From Rothia nasisuis (GTDB lineage Bacteria; Actinomycetota; Actinomycetes; Actinomycetales; Micrococcaceae): a DNA stretch of 64,000 bases. Both the position numbers and the translations under genes were made by a program. The stretch is from contig NZ_CAKMSB010000001.1 in the NCBI RefSeq assembly GCF_928381405.1, forward strand, positions 248,001-312,000, read 5' to 3'. Below the pieces are notes generated by a model. That model saw only the letters and a program-made list of their open reading frames with translations, was not told where the DNA came from and did not search any database. Shown one piece after another: positions 51,840-61,641 of the stretch; the first letter of the stretch is position 1; each line of letters begins with the position of its first letter.

Positions 51840-52384
51840 TCCGATGCCCCACCTTTCACAGCGGTCTCCTCAGCTTTTACCTCCCGCTGACCATCCATGC
51901 GATAGCCCAGAAAAGTAAGCAGAACAATCGCAGCCATCGAAATACAGATAGAGGCATCCGCAATGTTAAAAATCGCAAAGTTCGGCACAGAAATATAATC
52001 CACTACATGGCCCACTCCAAAGCCCGGCTCGCGAAAGAGACGGTCATGCAAGTTGCCCACAATCCCACCGGCCAGGGTCGCTAGAAGCACCACCCAGGGA
52101 AGGGTGCGGGCACGGACGATGAGCCACAGGCAGACCAGAGCCCCCACGGTCGATATGATGGTGAAAATCCAGGTGGATCCCTCCCCCATTGAAAAAGCAG
52201 CACCGGAGTTCAAATAGTAGCGCCACCAAAGCCACCCATCAATAACGGTGATGGTTTGCCCCACCTGCATGGTGCTCTCCACCAGGTGCTTCACCCACTG
52301 GTCAACCCCATAGATGGTAGCGAACAGCGCACCGGCCAGTAACGCCTTGCTCAGCCCAGAAATCGTCCGCACGGGCACCGTCAT
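51836..52384 (-). CDS. lspA: Lipoprotein signal peptidase II
   Basis: A 182-residue aspartic membrane protease removing signal peptides from prolipoproteins. Four membrane segments are visible, with the first about residues 10-30 and the two catalytic aspartates in [13 protein letters not shown] and [23 protein letters not shown] is a further family block. The start at 52384 ([10 protein letters not shown]) has GAGGG close by; a GTG at 52414 would add ten residues. A His stands where Ile or Leu is common before the first catalytic Asp (NLHD), a mild oddity. It is coupled to the rluD-type gene and preceded by a terminator following divIVA. Confidence 0.93.
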   Translation of the reverse strand: MTVPVRTISGLSKALLAGALFATIYGVDQWVKHLVESTMQVGQTITVIDGWLWWRYYLNSGAAFSMGEGSTWIFTIISTVGALVCLWLIVRARTLPWVVLLATLAGGIVGNLHDRLFREPGFGVGHVVDYISVPNFAIFNIADASICISMAAIVLLTFLGYRMDGQREVKAEETAVKGGASE

Positions 52385-52508
52385 CGTACCCTCACCACTC
52401 CTCGCCGAAGCCACAGCGCCCCCGTAAATCTCTCATCAAAAACTGCACACCCTAGCTTATCGTGTCTGGGCCGCCCCGGGTACCGCTAGAGACTATCTTA
52501 AACATCTC

Positions 52509-52542
52509 AGGCGGCAACCCCCTGCGCAGGGAATTGCCGCCT
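52509..52542 (-). terminator. Terminator after divIVA
   Basis: AGGCGGCAA pairs with TTGCCGCCT and the inner CCCTGC/GCAGGG extends the stem, giving a long hairpin between the divIVA stop (52567) and the lspA start. AAGGTATATA on the plus side means no T-run on the plus strand. Confidence 0.7.
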
Positions 52543-52566
52543 AAGGTATATACCCAATCTTAAAGA

Positions 52567-53277
52567 CTAGAGCTTATTGTTGTTAGCTCCACCGCCATTA
52601 CGCTGGTTAAAAGCGCCAAACCCCTGGGTCTGCTTCGAGTCATTAGCGGTTTTAGCTACGGCTGGAGCGCCATCACCCTTGGGTTCCAGTGCCGGAGCCT
52701 CCTCAAGGTTGGTCAGCTGCTTATTCAGGTAGTCGCGTAGCGAAGTGCGGTACTGGTTCTCAAAGGAACGCAGCTTGGCCACAGAAACTTCAAGGGCACT
52801 CTTGCTCCTTTCAAGTTCACCCAAAACCTGACTTGACTTCTGCTCAGCGTCAGTAACCAACTTACTGGCTTCATCGCGGCCTTCACCGATGAGACGCTCA
52901 CGCTCACGCTTGCCCTCTAAGACGTAGTCGTCGTGGACCTTCTGAGCCATGGCCAGCAGGCCAGTTGCGCTAGAGGGTGCGCCAGCGGAGTCAGCAACAG
53001 GAGCTGAAGCTGCAGGTGATGCAACCGAGTTAGTGGCAGACTGCTGGGAGGTAGCAGCCGCTGCCGCTGTACCGGTGGACTGCTGTGCAGGAGCCAGAGA
53101 AATCTTCGCTTCAGCTTCTTCAAGCTGACGTTTCAGGCTCAAATTTTCAGCGTTCAGACGGCGTAGCTCAATGACAATCTCATCGAGAAAGTCATCAACC
53201 TCTTCGGGGTTGTAGCCTTCCTTAAACTTAGTTGGCTGGAAGCGCTTGTTAATGACTTCCTCAGGCGTGAGTGCCAC
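52567..53277 (-). CDS. divIVA: DivIVA/Wag31 polar growth protein
   Basis: A 236-residue coiled-coil protein. The N-terminal membrane-binding DivIVA domain is MALTPEEVINKRFQPTKFKEGYNPEEVDDFLDEIVIELRRLNAENLSLKRQLEEAEAKIS. A low-complexity Ala/Ser/Thr linker (about 65-105) follows, then the second coiled coil GLLAMAQKVHDDYVLEGKRERERLIGEGRDEASKLVTDAEQKSSQVLGELERSKSALEVSVAKLRSFE. In actinobacteria DivIVA/Wag31 recruits wall synthesis to curved membrane and septa. The start is GTG behind AGAGGTG. A promoter candidate lies in the 337-bp gap upstream. Confidence 0.95.
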   Translation of the reverse strand: MALTPEEVINKRFQPTKFKEGYNPEEVDDFLDEIVIELRRLNAENLSLKRQLEEAEAKISLAPAQQSTGTAAAAATSQQSATNSVASPAASAPVADSAGAPSSATGLLAMAQKVHDDYVLEGKRERERLIGEGRDEASKLVTDAEQKSSQVLGELERSKSALEVSVAKLRSFENQYRTSLRDYLNKQLTNLEEAPALEPKGDGAPAVAKTANDSKQTQGFGAFNQRNGGGANNNKL

Positions 53278-53614
53278 GATTGTTCACCTCTATTTTCTAA
53301 AACGTATTTGCTTCGGCCACTAGCGCCCAGCAGGCAGATGACATTCCACCCGCGTTCGGCTTTGAACCCGGCCTCAAGATGAGCGGTTCGAGTCAAGCTA
53401 CAGCAGAGTTGGCTGTTAGCGCTCGTGTACGACGCTCGAACTCTCAGTGCGTTGAAAGTTCGGGTAGTCCCCTATTTACTACAACACAAAATTACATGGC
53501 AACGGCAGAGCTTGCAACATTCTAGGCGCACATTAAGGATGAGCCACTGGTCACGCATCCGCTCACTAGCGCACTCACCGCGACCCGCCCACGCTGGGCG
53601 GGGTAGCCCTTGTT
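53278..53614 (-). promoter_or_regulatory. Gene-free region upstream of divIVA with a promoter candidate
   Basis: No gene is seen in these 337 bp. On the minus strand TTGCAA (53517-53512) and TAATTT (53494-53489), 17 nt apart, form a plausible promoter for divIVA with a leader of about 200 nt. The inverted repeat GTTCGAG/CTCGAAC (53386-53392 and 53435-53441) sits in that leader. A GC-rich hairpin at the far end, 53584-53602, is listed separately. Confidence 0.45.
53584..53602 (-). terminator. Hairpin after the yggT gene
   Basis: CCCGCCCA and TGGGCGGG form an 8-bp stem with the loop GCG, 12 nt after the YggT stop. No T-run follows, so it may be a weak or factor-dependent terminator. Confidence 0.55.
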
Positions 53615-53914
53615 TTACGACAAAGTTTGCGTCAGCCTACTGAGTACCATAAAGCCAAACCCTAGAGCCACTAGCAAGACCATAAATCCCAAATCCAGCG
53701 AGATACCACCCAGGTTCAAAGGCTTGATAAAGCGGCGGGTCACGTTCATGAGCGGGTCTGTTACCGAATACACAAAAGAAGCCAAAATCAACGTTATGCC
53801 CTTGGGGCGCCAGTACCGGGCAAACATTGTCACCCAGTCAAACACCAGACGAATCATGAAGGTCACGATGAGCAAATACAGCGCAATCGCCAGCAGGGAT
53901 ACAAGGTAACCCAT
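53615..53914 (-). CDS. YggT family membrane protein
   Basis: A 99-residue two-helix membrane protein: LVSLLAIALYLLIVTFMIRLVFDWVTMFARYWRPKGITLILASFVYSVTDPLMNVTRRFIKPLNLGGISLDLGFMVLLVALGFGFMVL, with the conserved TDPLxxxxRRFIPP-like segment (here TDPLMNVTRRFIKPL) and a DLxFMxLL helix. YggT proteins occur next to sepF and ftsZ in Gram-positive bacteria and are thought to act in septation or wall maintenance. It is 10 nt downstream of sepF. Confidence 0.93.
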   Translation of the reverse strand: MGYLVSLLAIALYLLIVTFMIRLVFDWVTMFARYWRPKGITLILASFVYSVTDPLMNVTRRFIKPLNLGGISLDLGFMVLLVALGFGFMVLSRLTQTLS

Positions 53915-53924
53915 AGTCCGTAAC

Positions 53925-54671
53925 CTAAACCTGATTGAAGGGGGTTACGTCGTCGTCGCTATCGAGGGCGACGGGGACCTCGGTACCTTCAGCACCCAGC
54001 ACCTCAAGATTGGCGGGGGTTAACAAAAAGACTTTGTCGGTGACGCGCTCAATATGGCCATTGAGTGCGAAAGCCAAACCCGCAGAGAAGTCAATAAGAC
54101 GCTTTGCGTCGGCATCTCCCATGTCGGTCACATTCATGATGACCGGGATATTCTCGCGAAAGGACTCGCCGATAATCTTGGCATCGTTGTAGGAGCGGGG
54201 GTGGATGGTGGTGATACGGCGCAATTCGTCGCTGCTTTCTTCGGGGACGGATGGGGTGAAAGAGGGCGCGCTACGGGCGACCCTTGAATCGGTGGCAGGG
54301 AGGTCCCACTCGTCTGAACCAGTGGAGTTCAGCTCGAGCAGTTTGTCAGCTTCAGTGGTGGATACGCTACCGTAAGGACGCTCTGAGGAGGATGTTCCGT
54401 AGGTTTCGGTGACATGAGACCGGGGCGCATTATTCTGAGCCGCTACCTGGTCAGAAGCTATACCGTGGAGCACGTCGCGGTCAGCTGTGGAGGAGGCGTA
54501 GGTGCGCGGCTCACGTGTTAAACGGTCGTCGTAGTCTTCGTACTGGTCATCGGGCATGAAAACAGTTTCTTCATAGACCGTCTCAGGGGTACGGCGCTCC
54601 GCCCGTTGGTTATCATCTTCTACCTGGCCCAGACCTAGGTAGGCCATCGCCTGGTGAAGTGTGCGAGCCAT
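53925..54671 (-). CDS. sepF: Cell division protein SepF
   Basis: A 248-residue SepF, which aligns FtsZ filaments at the membrane. The N-terminal amphipathic helix region is [16 protein letters not shown], followed by an acidic, Ser/Thr-rich linker, and the C-terminal SepF fold is [76 protein letters not shown]. The linker is long compared with firmicute SepF, as usual in actinobacteria. It lies between yggS and yggT on the minus strand; a 190-nt gap separates it from the yggS stop. Confidence 0.95.
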   Translation of the reverse strand: MARTLHQAMAYLGLGQVEDDNQRAERRTPETVYEETVFMPDDQYEDYDDRLTREPRTYASSTADRDVLHGIASDQVAAQNNAPRSHVTETYGTSSSERPYGSVSTTEADKLLELNSTGSDEWDLPATDSRVARSAPSFTPSVPEESSDELRRITTIHPRSYNDAKIIGESFRENIPVIMNVTDMGDADAKRLIDFSAGLAFALNGHIERVTDKVFLLTPANLEVLGAEGTEVPVALDSDDDVTPFNQV

Positions 54672-54861
54672 GTGTTCCCTCCCTCGTCAACAGTGTTGCC
54701 CACCCGGTGGTTTCGGGCGCTGTTTCCACTGTTCCAACAACCTTTTACGGTACCAAAAATATGCCGCCTGTGCCGAATGACAAGCCCATGAAGCATCTGC
54801 CGATTCCCGGTGAATTCAGGGGCAAGGTCCTTAGCCGTTGGGCTGATGTATGGAGCAAAGG

Positions 54862-55668
54862 TTAGGCAACGGGGCGGGGGCCCATGATGGCTGAGCCGAC
54901 TCGGACTTCGGTGGAGCCCCACCGTACAGCTTCAGCCAGGTCGTGGCTCATACCGGCTGATATGGTTGTAGCTTGCGGGTAAGTTGCTTGGAGTTGCTGG
55001 GCGTAACCGTAGAGACGCTCAAAGGCGGCTGCTGCGTCCTGCCCCAGCGGGGCAACTGCCATCATCCCTCCCAGGGTGAGTCCCGGTAAAGATTCGATGC
55101 GTTCGGCAAGGGCCGCCACATCTGCTGGGGCAGCACCACCCCGAGCCCCAAGAGCTGCCTGACCCGCGGTAGCCTCAACCGACTCATCTAGACCAATCTG
55201 AATAAGGCAACGCAATCCACCGTGGGCGTGGGCTGCGGGAGCGGGAGCTTCACCAGCTTCGTAGCGCGCTAGACGGTTGGTATAGGCTTTCGAGAGCGCA
55301 TCAGCTAATTGCAGGCGATCCACCGACTGCACCTCGCTAGCGTACTGCACCACTGACTTTGATTTATTTGTCTGTAGCTGGCCGATAAAGGCCCAACGGA
55401 GTGAGCCGCCAGTGTAGGTAGCCAGTTCCTTGGACTTAGCCGAAGCTTCTTGGTCTCGGTTCTCGCCGACCTTGCCCATCCCCGTGTCGTACAGGGCCGC
55501 CACGTCAGAGGCTGGAAAGAACTTGGTGACCACAACCAGCTCAGGGGCTGGCGAGGCTGTGGTGCGAGCACCACTGACATCTTGGGCTGCCTGTTCAAGA
55601 ATTTTGCGGACGCCCCCCACCCGCTCGCGCAGTTCAGCGGCCCGCTCAGGGGTATAGGTCAGTTTCAC
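54862..55668 (-). CDS. YggS-family pyridoxal-phosphate homeostasis protein
   Basis: A 268-residue single-domain TIM-barrel protein that binds pyridoxal phosphate without enzymatic chemistry. Visible are LVVVTKFFPASDVAALYDTGMGKVGENRDQEASAKS (Lys of the PLP Schiff base in VTKFF), RWAFIGQLQTNKSKSVVQYASEVQSVDRLQLADALSK, CLIQIGLDESV, LGGMMAVAPLGQDA and ISAGMSHDLAEAVRWGSTEVRVGSAIMG. YggS controls intracellular PLP and amino-acid levels. It overlaps pgeF by 4 nt. An Ala-rich insertion follows CLIQIGLDE. Confidence 0.93.
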   Translation of the reverse strand: MKLTYTPERAAELRERVGGVRKILEQAAQDVSGARTTASPAPELVVVTKFFPASDVAALYDTGMGKVGENRDQEASAKSKELATYTGGSLRWAFIGQLQTNKSKSVVQYASEVQSVDRLQLADALSKAYTNRLARYEAGEAPAPAAHAHGGLRCLIQIGLDESVEATAGQAALGARGGAAPADVAALAERIESLPGLTLGGMMAVAPLGQDAAAAFERLYGYAQQLQATYPQATTISAGMSHDLAEAVRWGSTEVRVGSAIMGPRPVA

Positions 55669-56489
55669 CGGCCTGTCTCCTCATCGATAGTGTTTTGTGC
55701 AGACTCTACCCAGACCAGACCTGCGATTCGGCCAGCAGCTTCTGCTCGCTGTGTATGACCACGGTGCGAATAGAGATCTGAGGTTTCAAAAGTGCAGGCT
55801 GCTGTATCGGTATGAACGGCAATACCCGCCGGGTGGCTACTCAACACTGCAACTGCACCGGCTGGCAGGTCAAGACCTGGGGTGCCCCAGCTCGTTCGAG
55901 AAGCCACCTCTGCACACTGCGCAACTGACTCTGTGAACATACTCTCGGGGACTTCATAGCAACGCCCACAGATGGAAGGGCCGAGCCAGGCATGAATATT
56001 TTCTGCTTCACGGGCCACCAGGTCATGAATCTCAGCCTGCAGAACCCCGTCCAGCAGACCGCGGCGGCCAGCGTGGGCTACACCCAACACCGGCTGGCCG
56101 CTCTGACGGTGCTCCCCTATAAACACAACGGGAATACAATCAGCCACCATAATCGCCAGGGGTTTTGCCTCCGAGCTAGAGGCGGCATCTGCAGTGGGGG
56201 CCGAAAGATGTGCGCCCGGGAGCACCTGCCTATGCCCCGCGGGCAGGGGGTTGGTTTGGTCCGCGTTGAACACCGCAGTTCCGTGTACCTGGTTCAGATA
56301 GGTGAATCCGTAGAGAGCACTGGGGCCGAGCAGTCGTTCTTCGAGTCTTGTGCGTGCAGTCAATACTTCGGCCTGGCTGCCGCCAACATGCAAGCCCAGG
56401 TTACCTGCTCCGACCGAGGTGAAAGCTACCTTTACTACAGAACCGTCAACGGTTCTATGCTCAGCGCTCGAAAACAGAAAGTCCGTCAC
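55665..56489 (-). CDS. pgeF: Peptidoglycan editing factor / multicopper-type polyphenol oxidase (YfiH family)
   Basis: A 274-residue protein when started at the GTG at 56489, which has an AGGAG site 5 nt upstream; the open frame extends to 56549 but without conserved residues. The family pattern is AFTSVGAGNLGLHVGGSQAEVLTARTRLEERLL, LNQVHGTAVF, ADCIPVVF, VAHAGRRGLLDGVLQ, GPSICGRCYEVPESM and the closing DLYSHRGHTQR…GRIAGLVWVE, with the metal-binding His/Cys residues in NQVHG, ADCIP and AHAG. PgeF removes aberrant muropeptide precursors in E. coli. Its position between ftsZ and yggS supports a wall role. Confidence 0.93.
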   Translation of the reverse strand: MTDFLFSSAEHRTVDGSVVKVAFTSVGAGNLGLHVGGSQAEVLTARTRLEERLLGPSALYGFTYLNQVHGTAVFNADQTNPLPAGHRQVLPGAHLSAPTADAASSSEAKPLAIMVADCIPVVFIGEHRQSGQPVLGVAHAGRRGLLDGVLQAEIHDLVAREAENIHAWLGPSICGRCYEVPESMFTESVAQCAEVASRTSWGTPGLDLPAGAVAVLSSHPAGIAVHTDTAACTFETSDLYSHRGHTQRAEAAGRIAGLVWVESAQNTIDEETGR

Positions 56490-56591
56490 GGGGGCTCCTG
56501 GTAGGTGAAGTTTAAAGACGAGAGGGGTGGAAGCAGCCGGTGCTTCCACCCCTCTACCCTATCTCGTTTGAAACGAGCAGGGCCGTTTTTG

Positions 56592-57803
56592 TTACTTTAG
56601 AAAGTCCGGAACGTCGAGGGTCTCACGGCGGCTCTGCTGATTGTCTTCAACTACAGGCGGCAAATCTACATCGAAACCCGCGTTGGTAGGAACGTCAGCG
56701 CTACCGTTGTTCCTATTGCTACCCGCAGCAGGTGCAGAGCCAAAGCCATTACCCGCCGTAGCGGGGGCGGCTGAGGTGCCGCCGAAGGACTGCTGGGTGC
56801 GTGCAGCCTGGTTAGCTGCCGCATTAGTGCTGTTGGAGTTGGTTTCGGGGTCAACAGAGTCGAAGCCTGCTGCGATGACGGTAACACGTGCCTCGTCACC
56901 CAGCGCATCGTCAATGACGGCACCAAAGATGATGTTGGCATCGGGGTGCGCGACCTCCTGAACCAGGCGAGCTGCTTCGTTAATTTCGAACAGACCCAGG
57001 TCTGAACCGCCCTGGATAGAGAGCAGAACGCCGTGGGCGCCGTCAATTGATGCTTCGAGTAGAGGTGAGGCTATAGCCAGCTCAGCTGCCTTGACAGCAC
57101 GGTCCTCACCTGAGGCCGAACCAATGCCCATGAGCGCTGAACCTGCGCCCTGCATGACGGACTTGACGTCAGCAAAGTCGAGGTTGATCAGGCCCGGGGT
57201 AGTAATCAGGTCGGTGATGCCCTGAACACCAGAGAGCAGGACCTGGTCTGCTGATTTGAAGGCATCAAGCATGGATACGTTTCGGTCTGAGATAGAGAGC
57301 AGTCGATCGTTAGGAATCACAATCAGGGTGTCGACCTCATCACGAAGTGAGGCGATGCCGGTTTCTGCCTGGTTGGAGCGGCGGCGGCCCTCGAAGGTGA
57401 AGGGGCGGGTAACAACACCGATAGTCAACGCGCCGAGAGAGCGTGCAATGCGGGCAACGACGGGGGCGCCACCGGTACCAGTGCCACCACCTTCACCGGC
57501 GGTCACGAAGACCATATCTGCACCCTTGAGGACCTCTTCAATTTCCTGTTCGTGATCTTCGGCAGCCTGACGCCCAACATCGGGATTAGCGCCTGCACCC
57601 AGGCCTCTGGTCAGTTCGCGGCCGACGTCAAGTTTGACATCTGCATCCGACATGAGCAGAGCCTGAGCGTCGGTGTTAATTGCGATAAATTCAACGCCAC
57701 GCAGACCAACCTCAATCATGCGGTTGACAGCGTTGACGCCACCGCCGCCGATACCGACGACCTTAATGACTGCCAGGTAGTTCTGGGGAGTTGCTGTATC
57801 CAT
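56592..57803 (-). CDS. ftsZ: Cell division GTPase FtsZ
   Basis: A 403-residue tubulin homologue forming the Z ring. [35 protein letters not shown] begins the GTPase domain; the tubulin signature is [15 protein letters not shown] (about 104-118), and the T7-loop Asp region is in [23 protein letters not shown] variable Asn/Ala-rich linker leads to the C-terminal peptide [10 protein letters not shown], which contacts SepF/FtsW in actinobacteria. It lies after ftsQ with an AT-rich 195-bp leader containing CTCAACT/AGTTGAG (57839-57845 and 57856-57862), and is probably transcribed from its own promoter as well. Confidence 0.98.
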   Translation of the reverse strand: MDTATPQNYLAVIKVVGIGGGGVNAVNRMIEVGLRGVEFIAINTDAQALLMSDADVKLDVGRELTRGLGAGANPDVGRQAAEDHEQEIEEVLKGADMVFVTAGEGGGTGTGGAPVVARIARSLGALTIGVVTRPFTFEGRRRSNQAETGIASLRDEVDTLIVIPNDRLLSISDRNVSMLDAFKSADQVLLSGVQGITDLITTPGLINLDFADVKSVMQGAGSALMGIGSASGEDRAVKAAELAIASPLLEASIDGAHGVLLSIQGGSDLGLFEINEAARLVQEVAHPDANIIFGAVIDDALGDEARVTVIAAGFDSVDPETNSNSTNAAANQAARTQQSFGGTSAAPATAGNGFGSAPAAGSNRNNGSADVPTNAGFDVDLPPVVEDNQQSRRETLDVPDFLK

Positions 57804-57838
57804 GGAATCCCTACTATTTTGTGCTTTATTCAGGCCAA

Positions 57839-57862
57839 CTCAACTATCGATTTAAAGTTGAG
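57839..57862 (-). promoter_or_regulatory. Inverted repeat in the ftsZ leader
   Basis: CTCAACT and AGTTGAG are complementary arms separated by 10 nt, 36 nt upstream of the ftsZ start codon in an AT-rich region. It could be a protein-binding site or a leader hairpin controlling ftsZ. The surrounding 195 bp hold no gene. Confidence 0.4.
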
Positions 57863-57998
57863 AATTGGAGTAAACCTATTAATTCAATCAATGAAAGATT
57901 ATCAACTTCACCTGACATTGTCGCCCTGGTTTCACTAATGAGCTTATTTTTCTTAGAAAATACCAAGGTGTAAAGAAAACCTAAGGTAGAAGTTGAAT

Positions 57999-58940
57999 CT
58001 ATTGTACGGTGGGGACGAGCGGGCTTGAGACATCGTAGGTCGTTACACTCACTTCACTCCCCACTGACTCCATAAGCTGAACCAATACCTTAGCTTTAAT
58101 CTCACTGTCTTGCGGTGTCCCCCAGACCACTTGGGTCCCGTCGGCCATCTCCAGAGTAATTGTTGAGGCCGAGTCAGCCTTCGCTTCAGATACTTGGGAA
58201 AGGATAGAGGTAGGTAGAGCCGCTAGCACACCCGTTACTGTTTCAAAGGCCGGAGTGCCAACAATATCGAGGCCACCAGCAACCAGGGGCACACCGGCTT
58301 CTTCAACGGACTCCGCCTGCCCCAGTTGCACGCCCTCGTTATCTACAAGCACATAGACCCCAGCATCTTCCACCACAGCAACGGGCACCCGCTCGTGCAG
58401 TTTGACAACTAGCTCATGCGGTGGATTTGCCTCAAGCGTAACGCCATACAGCACGTTCTCGTTGCCAATCAAAGAGGATACATCCGACTCGGTAATACGG
58501 GTCATGGGTACCCCCTCCAACGGGCTTAGCTGTTCTTTAACAGTCGAAGCATCAAGGAGGGAAGCTCCCTGCACCGTAATAGTGCGCGTAGCTAGCAGAG
58601 GTGAGAAGAAAACCACGCCCACAAAAATAAGTGCTGCTAGGAATAGTGCGCCCATCAGACTCGCCCACTTTTTCCAGCTCCATCCAGCTCGGGTGCGGGG
58701 GCGCAAGGGGGTGGGGGCCGCCGGGCTCTGCCCGCCAGCGTCCGCACGCCGTGGTGTAGCCGTAGCCTGGCGCTGTGCCTTAGCCTGCTTCTGGGCTTCA
58801 CGCCACTGGGCAAAGCGGCTGTTGTTCGAAATATCGACCAGATTATCTGTACTCTCAGGGAGCTGGCTCACCTTAGCTGAATTGAGCCTAACGTGTGACT
58901 TTCGCCCCCTGTTATTCTCGGTTCCGCTCGTATCAGTCAC
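57999..58940 (-). CDS. ftsQ: Cell division protein FtsQ
   Basis: A 313-residue bitopic membrane protein. A basic, Pro/Ala-rich cytoplasmic tail (about 1-88) precedes one membrane helix (WASLMGALFLAALIFVGVVFFSP, about 91-113). Then comes the POTRA domain (LLATRTITVQGASLLDASTVKEQLSPLEGVPMTRITESDVSSLI) and the beta domain (NPPHELVVKLHERVPVAVVEDAGVYVLVDNEGVQL). FtsQ joins FtsB/FtsL in the divisome. The GTG start overlaps the murC stop (TAGTG). Confidence 0.93.
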   Translation of the reverse strand: MTDTSGTENNRGRKSHVRLNSAKVSQLPESTDNLVDISNNSRFAQWREAQKQAKAQRQATATPRRADAGGQSPAAPTPLRPRTRAGWSWKKWASLMGALFLAALIFVGVVFFSPLLATRTITVQGASLLDASTVKEQLSPLEGVPMTRITESDVSSLIGNENVLYGVTLEANPPHELVVKLHERVPVAVVEDAGVYVLVDNEGVQLGQAESVEEAGVPLVAGGLDIVGTPAFETVTGVLAALPTSILSQVSEAKADSASTITLEMADGTQVVWGTPQDSEIKAKVLVQLMESVGSEVSVTTYDVSSPLVPTVQ

Positions 58941-60436
58941 TAGTTCGTAGCACCTTCGGTTGTACGTATGGCAAGTTTCTCAACGAGTACCCGCCCCAAG
59001 GAGGTGACATCGCCCGCGCCAACGGTCATAACAATATCACCGGGTAGCGCCGCAGCCACCACAGCCTCAACCGCCTCTTCAGCGCTCTTAGCATAGTGCA
59101 CCTCTGAATAGCCAGCCTCGGTAATAAGGCGGCTTGTCACGCCCTCTATAGGAGCCTCTCGGGCGGGGTAGATATCGAGCACATAGGTGCGGTCAGCCTG
59201 GGCTAGGGCCTGTGCAAATTCAGCGGCAAACTCCTGGGTGCGAGAAAAGAGGTGGGGTTGAAAAATGACATAAAGATTATGACCAGAAGCTACCGTTCGC
59301 CCGGTCTCAAGCGCGCGTTGCACCTCGGTAGGGTGATGAGCGTAATCATCAAAAACCTTCACGCCAGCAACCTCACCGCGCAGGGTGAAGCGGCGGTCGG
59401 TGCCGCCAAAGGTGCCCAGGGCGGTAGCTGCAGCTTCGGGGCTTGCTCCAGCGATGAGAGCGCAGATAAAGGACGCCGTAGCGTTGAGCTGGTTATGGAC
59501 GCCCGGCACTTTCAGGGTAAGAGTAATGTGGCCAGCATATTCCTGCCCACGGGCAGTAAAGTTCCACACCAGGTTCGATGAGCAGGCGGTACCCTCAGAG
59601 GTGATACCGGTGAGGCGGACCATGGCGTTCTCGCCCTCACCGTAGGTCACCACCTGCACACCGGCCTCGGCGACCCGAGCCGCCAAATGAGCCGCGCCAG
59701 GATCATCAAGGCAGGTCACAAAAACTCCACCAGGAGCCATGGAGGCAATAAAGCGGTTAAAGGCCTCAAACACTCGTTCAGAAGAACCATAGAAATCGAG
59801 ATGGTCCGGCTCGGCGTTGGTTATCACCGCAATTTCGGGGCGGTACCGCACAAAAGACCCATCTGATTCATCAGCTTCAGCCACAAACCAGGTTTTTTCA
59901 CCACCAGCACCTAGATGAGCGTTGGTGTTATACCCGGCGATTGTCGAGCCCACCGCAAAAGAAGGGTCAAGCCCCAGTTCACCGAGCATCACCGCAATCA
60001 TGGAACTGGTGGTGGTCTTACCGTGTGTACCGGCAACCGCAATTACCTGGGAGTCACGCATAGTCGCAGCCAGCGCCTCAGAGCGGTGGAGCACCCGCAA
60101 GCCGCGTTCACGAGCACCGGCCAGCTCGGGATTATCATCACGAATAGCGGTTGACACCACTACGGTGTCTACCCCGTCAAGGTTCTCAGCGGCCTGCGGC
60201 ACAGATACATGCGCGCCCAGCTCACGAAGGGCGCTGACCGCAGCGCTCTCAACCTGATCTGACCCACTGACAGTCATGCCAGCTGCCAACATGAGACGGG
60301 CAATAGCAGACATGCCAGCTCCGCCAATACCCACAAAATGTACAGCGCCCAAGCGGTTGAGAGCGGGCCGATCGGGGAAGGGAGGGTTCAGAGGCACGGG
60401 AAGGTCAATAGAAAGATTCATCAAAGAGTTGCTCAT
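58940..60436 (-). CDS. murC: UDP-N-acetylmuramate–L-alanine ligase
   Basis: A 498-residue Mur ligase adding L-Ala to UDP-MurNAc. The N-terminal domain has AVHFVGIGGAGMSAIARLMLAAGMTVSGSDQ; the ATP site is AVAGTHGKTTTSSMIAVML; AEADESDGSFVRYRPEIAVITNAEPDHLDFYG carries the Mg and substrate residues; and KVFDDYAHHPTEVQRAL is the C-terminal signature. It overlaps murG by 4 nt, in the usual dcw order. Confidence 0.97.
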   Translation of the reverse strand: MSNSLMNLSIDLPVPLNPPFPDRPALNRLGAVHFVGIGGAGMSAIARLMLAAGMTVSGSDQVESAAVSALRELGAHVSVPQAAENLDGVDTVVVSTAIRDDNPELAGARERGLRVLHRSEALAATMRDSQVIAVAGTHGKTTTSSMIAVMLGELGLDPSFAVGSTIAGYNTNAHLGAGGEKTWFVAEADESDGSFVRYRPEIAVITNAEPDHLDFYGSSERVFEAFNRFIASMAPGGVFVTCLDDPGAAHLAARVAEAGVQVVTYGEGENAMVRLTGITSEGTACSSNLVWNFTARGQEYAGHITLTLKVPGVHNQLNATASFICALIAGASPEAAATALGTFGGTDRRFTLRGEVAGVKVFDDYAHHPTEVQRALETGRTVASGHNLYVIFQPHLFSRTQEFAAEFAQALAQADRTYVLDIYPAREAPIEGVTSRLITEAGYSEVHYAKSAEEAVEAVVAAALPGDIVMTVGAGDVTSLGRVLVEKLAIRTTEGATN

Positions 60437-61530
60437 GCGCGTACCGCCTTCAGTACTTCGTCTGCCATAACCTCCGCAGCATCACGGATGCCGTGTCGGT
60501 AGGACTTATCAGCCATATCGGCTAGTTTTTCGGGGTCGGCCAGTAAACCGGGGACGGTAGCGCGAAACCAGCTGGCCGTGAATTCGGAGTCGTCAACGAG
60601 CAGGCCTGCCCCGGACTCTACCAGTGAACGGGCATTCAGAGCCTGTTCACCGTTTCCAATGGGCAGGGGCACAAAAATAGCGGGCAGACCCACAGCCGCG
60701 ACTTCACTGACGGTTGCAGCGCCGGAGCGCACCACCATCAAATCGGCCGCTGCATAGACATCCTCCATAGAGGTGATGAACTCGACCTGATGGTAGCCGG
60801 GCGCTGTGCGCGGCTGCCCAGTATCGTCCTTCAGCGCCTTCTCTCGGCCGGTGATGTGCAGTAGCTGATAGCCTGCCGGCGCAATTTCATCAATAATTTC
60901 AGCTACGGTTCGATTGAGACTGAGTGCCCCTAACGAACCTCCTGTGACGACCAGCGTTGGTAGGTCTGGGTCCAGCCCCAGGCGTTCACGTGCACCTGCC
61001 TGCTCAGCTGCCCGATTCAGGGTGGCGATGTTCTGGCGCATGGGCATACCCACGGTACGGGCCCCTTTGATAGGGGTGTTAGGAAAGGCTGTGGCCACCA
61101 GGGCAGCTTTTGTAGCACCTACTCTGTTAGCCAGGCCCGGTTTCGCATTGGCCTCGTGAATAATGACGGGCACACCTAACCTGTAAGCGGCTAAATACAT
61201 GGGGGTGCACACATACCCTCCCACGCCAACAAGCACCTGTGCCTCAGTTTCGTTCAGAATCCTCTCCGCCTGTTTGATGGAGTTACGGAAACGCCCCGGA
61301 AAGGTGAGGGCATCAAGGGTGGGACGACGCGGAAAGGGAACCTTGGGGATAAAACGCATCTCGTAACCCGCAGCGGGAACCATGCGGGCTTCCATACTGT
61401 TTTCAGTACCAACGGTCACTATGCCTACGCCCGGCTCCCGCTCTTGCAGGGCCCGTGCGATAGCCAGCATGGGGTTGATATGCCCGGCTGTTCCTCCGCC
61501 TGCCAGAACGACAGTGGGTGCTTGGGTCAT
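60433..61530 (-). CDS. murG: UDP-GlcNAc transferase MurG
   Basis: A 365-residue GT28 enzyme converting lipid I to lipid II at the inner face of the membrane. The N-terminal domain has VVLAGGGTAGHINPMLAIARALQ and GVGGYVCTPMYLAAYRLGVPVIIHEANAKPGLANR, and the C-terminal domain TLVVTGGSLGALSLN and ADLMVVRSGAATVSEVAAVGLPAIFVPLPIGNGEQALNARSLVESGAG. These include the GGTAGH and GGS…RSGA…E motifs for donor binding. It lies between murC (4-nt overlap) and ftsW. Confidence 0.97.
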   Translation of the reverse strand: MTQAPTVVLAGGGTAGHINPMLAIARALQEREPGVGIVTVGTENSMEARMVPAAGYEMRFIPKVPFPRRPTLDALTFPGRFRNSIKQAERILNETEAQVLVGVGGYVCTPMYLAAYRLGVPVIIHEANAKPGLANRVGATKAALVATAFPNTPIKGARTVGMPMRQNIATLNRAAEQAGARERLGLDPDLPTLVVTGGSLGALSLNRTVAEIIDEIAPAGYQLLHITGREKALKDDTGQPRTAPGYHQVEFITSMEDVYAAADLMVVRSGAATVSEVAAVGLPAIFVPLPIGNGEQALNARSLVESGAGLLVDDSEFTASWFRATVPGLLADPEKLADMADKSYRHGIRDAAEVMADEVLKAVRA

Positions 61531-61641
61531 GAGTGCTTACTCCCTTTGCTCTTCTGTGGTGCCCCTTCAGTTTACGCTGGGTTCTTGCCAGGCCGCACTT
61601 TAACCGGGCCGAGGTGAGCGAGCTTACCTCTCCTAGAGTAG

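Noticed and set aside
53380-53445. tRNA-like GGTTCGAGTC sequence
   Set aside because: It resembles a T-arm, but no acceptor stem, anticodon arm or D-arm can be placed around it.
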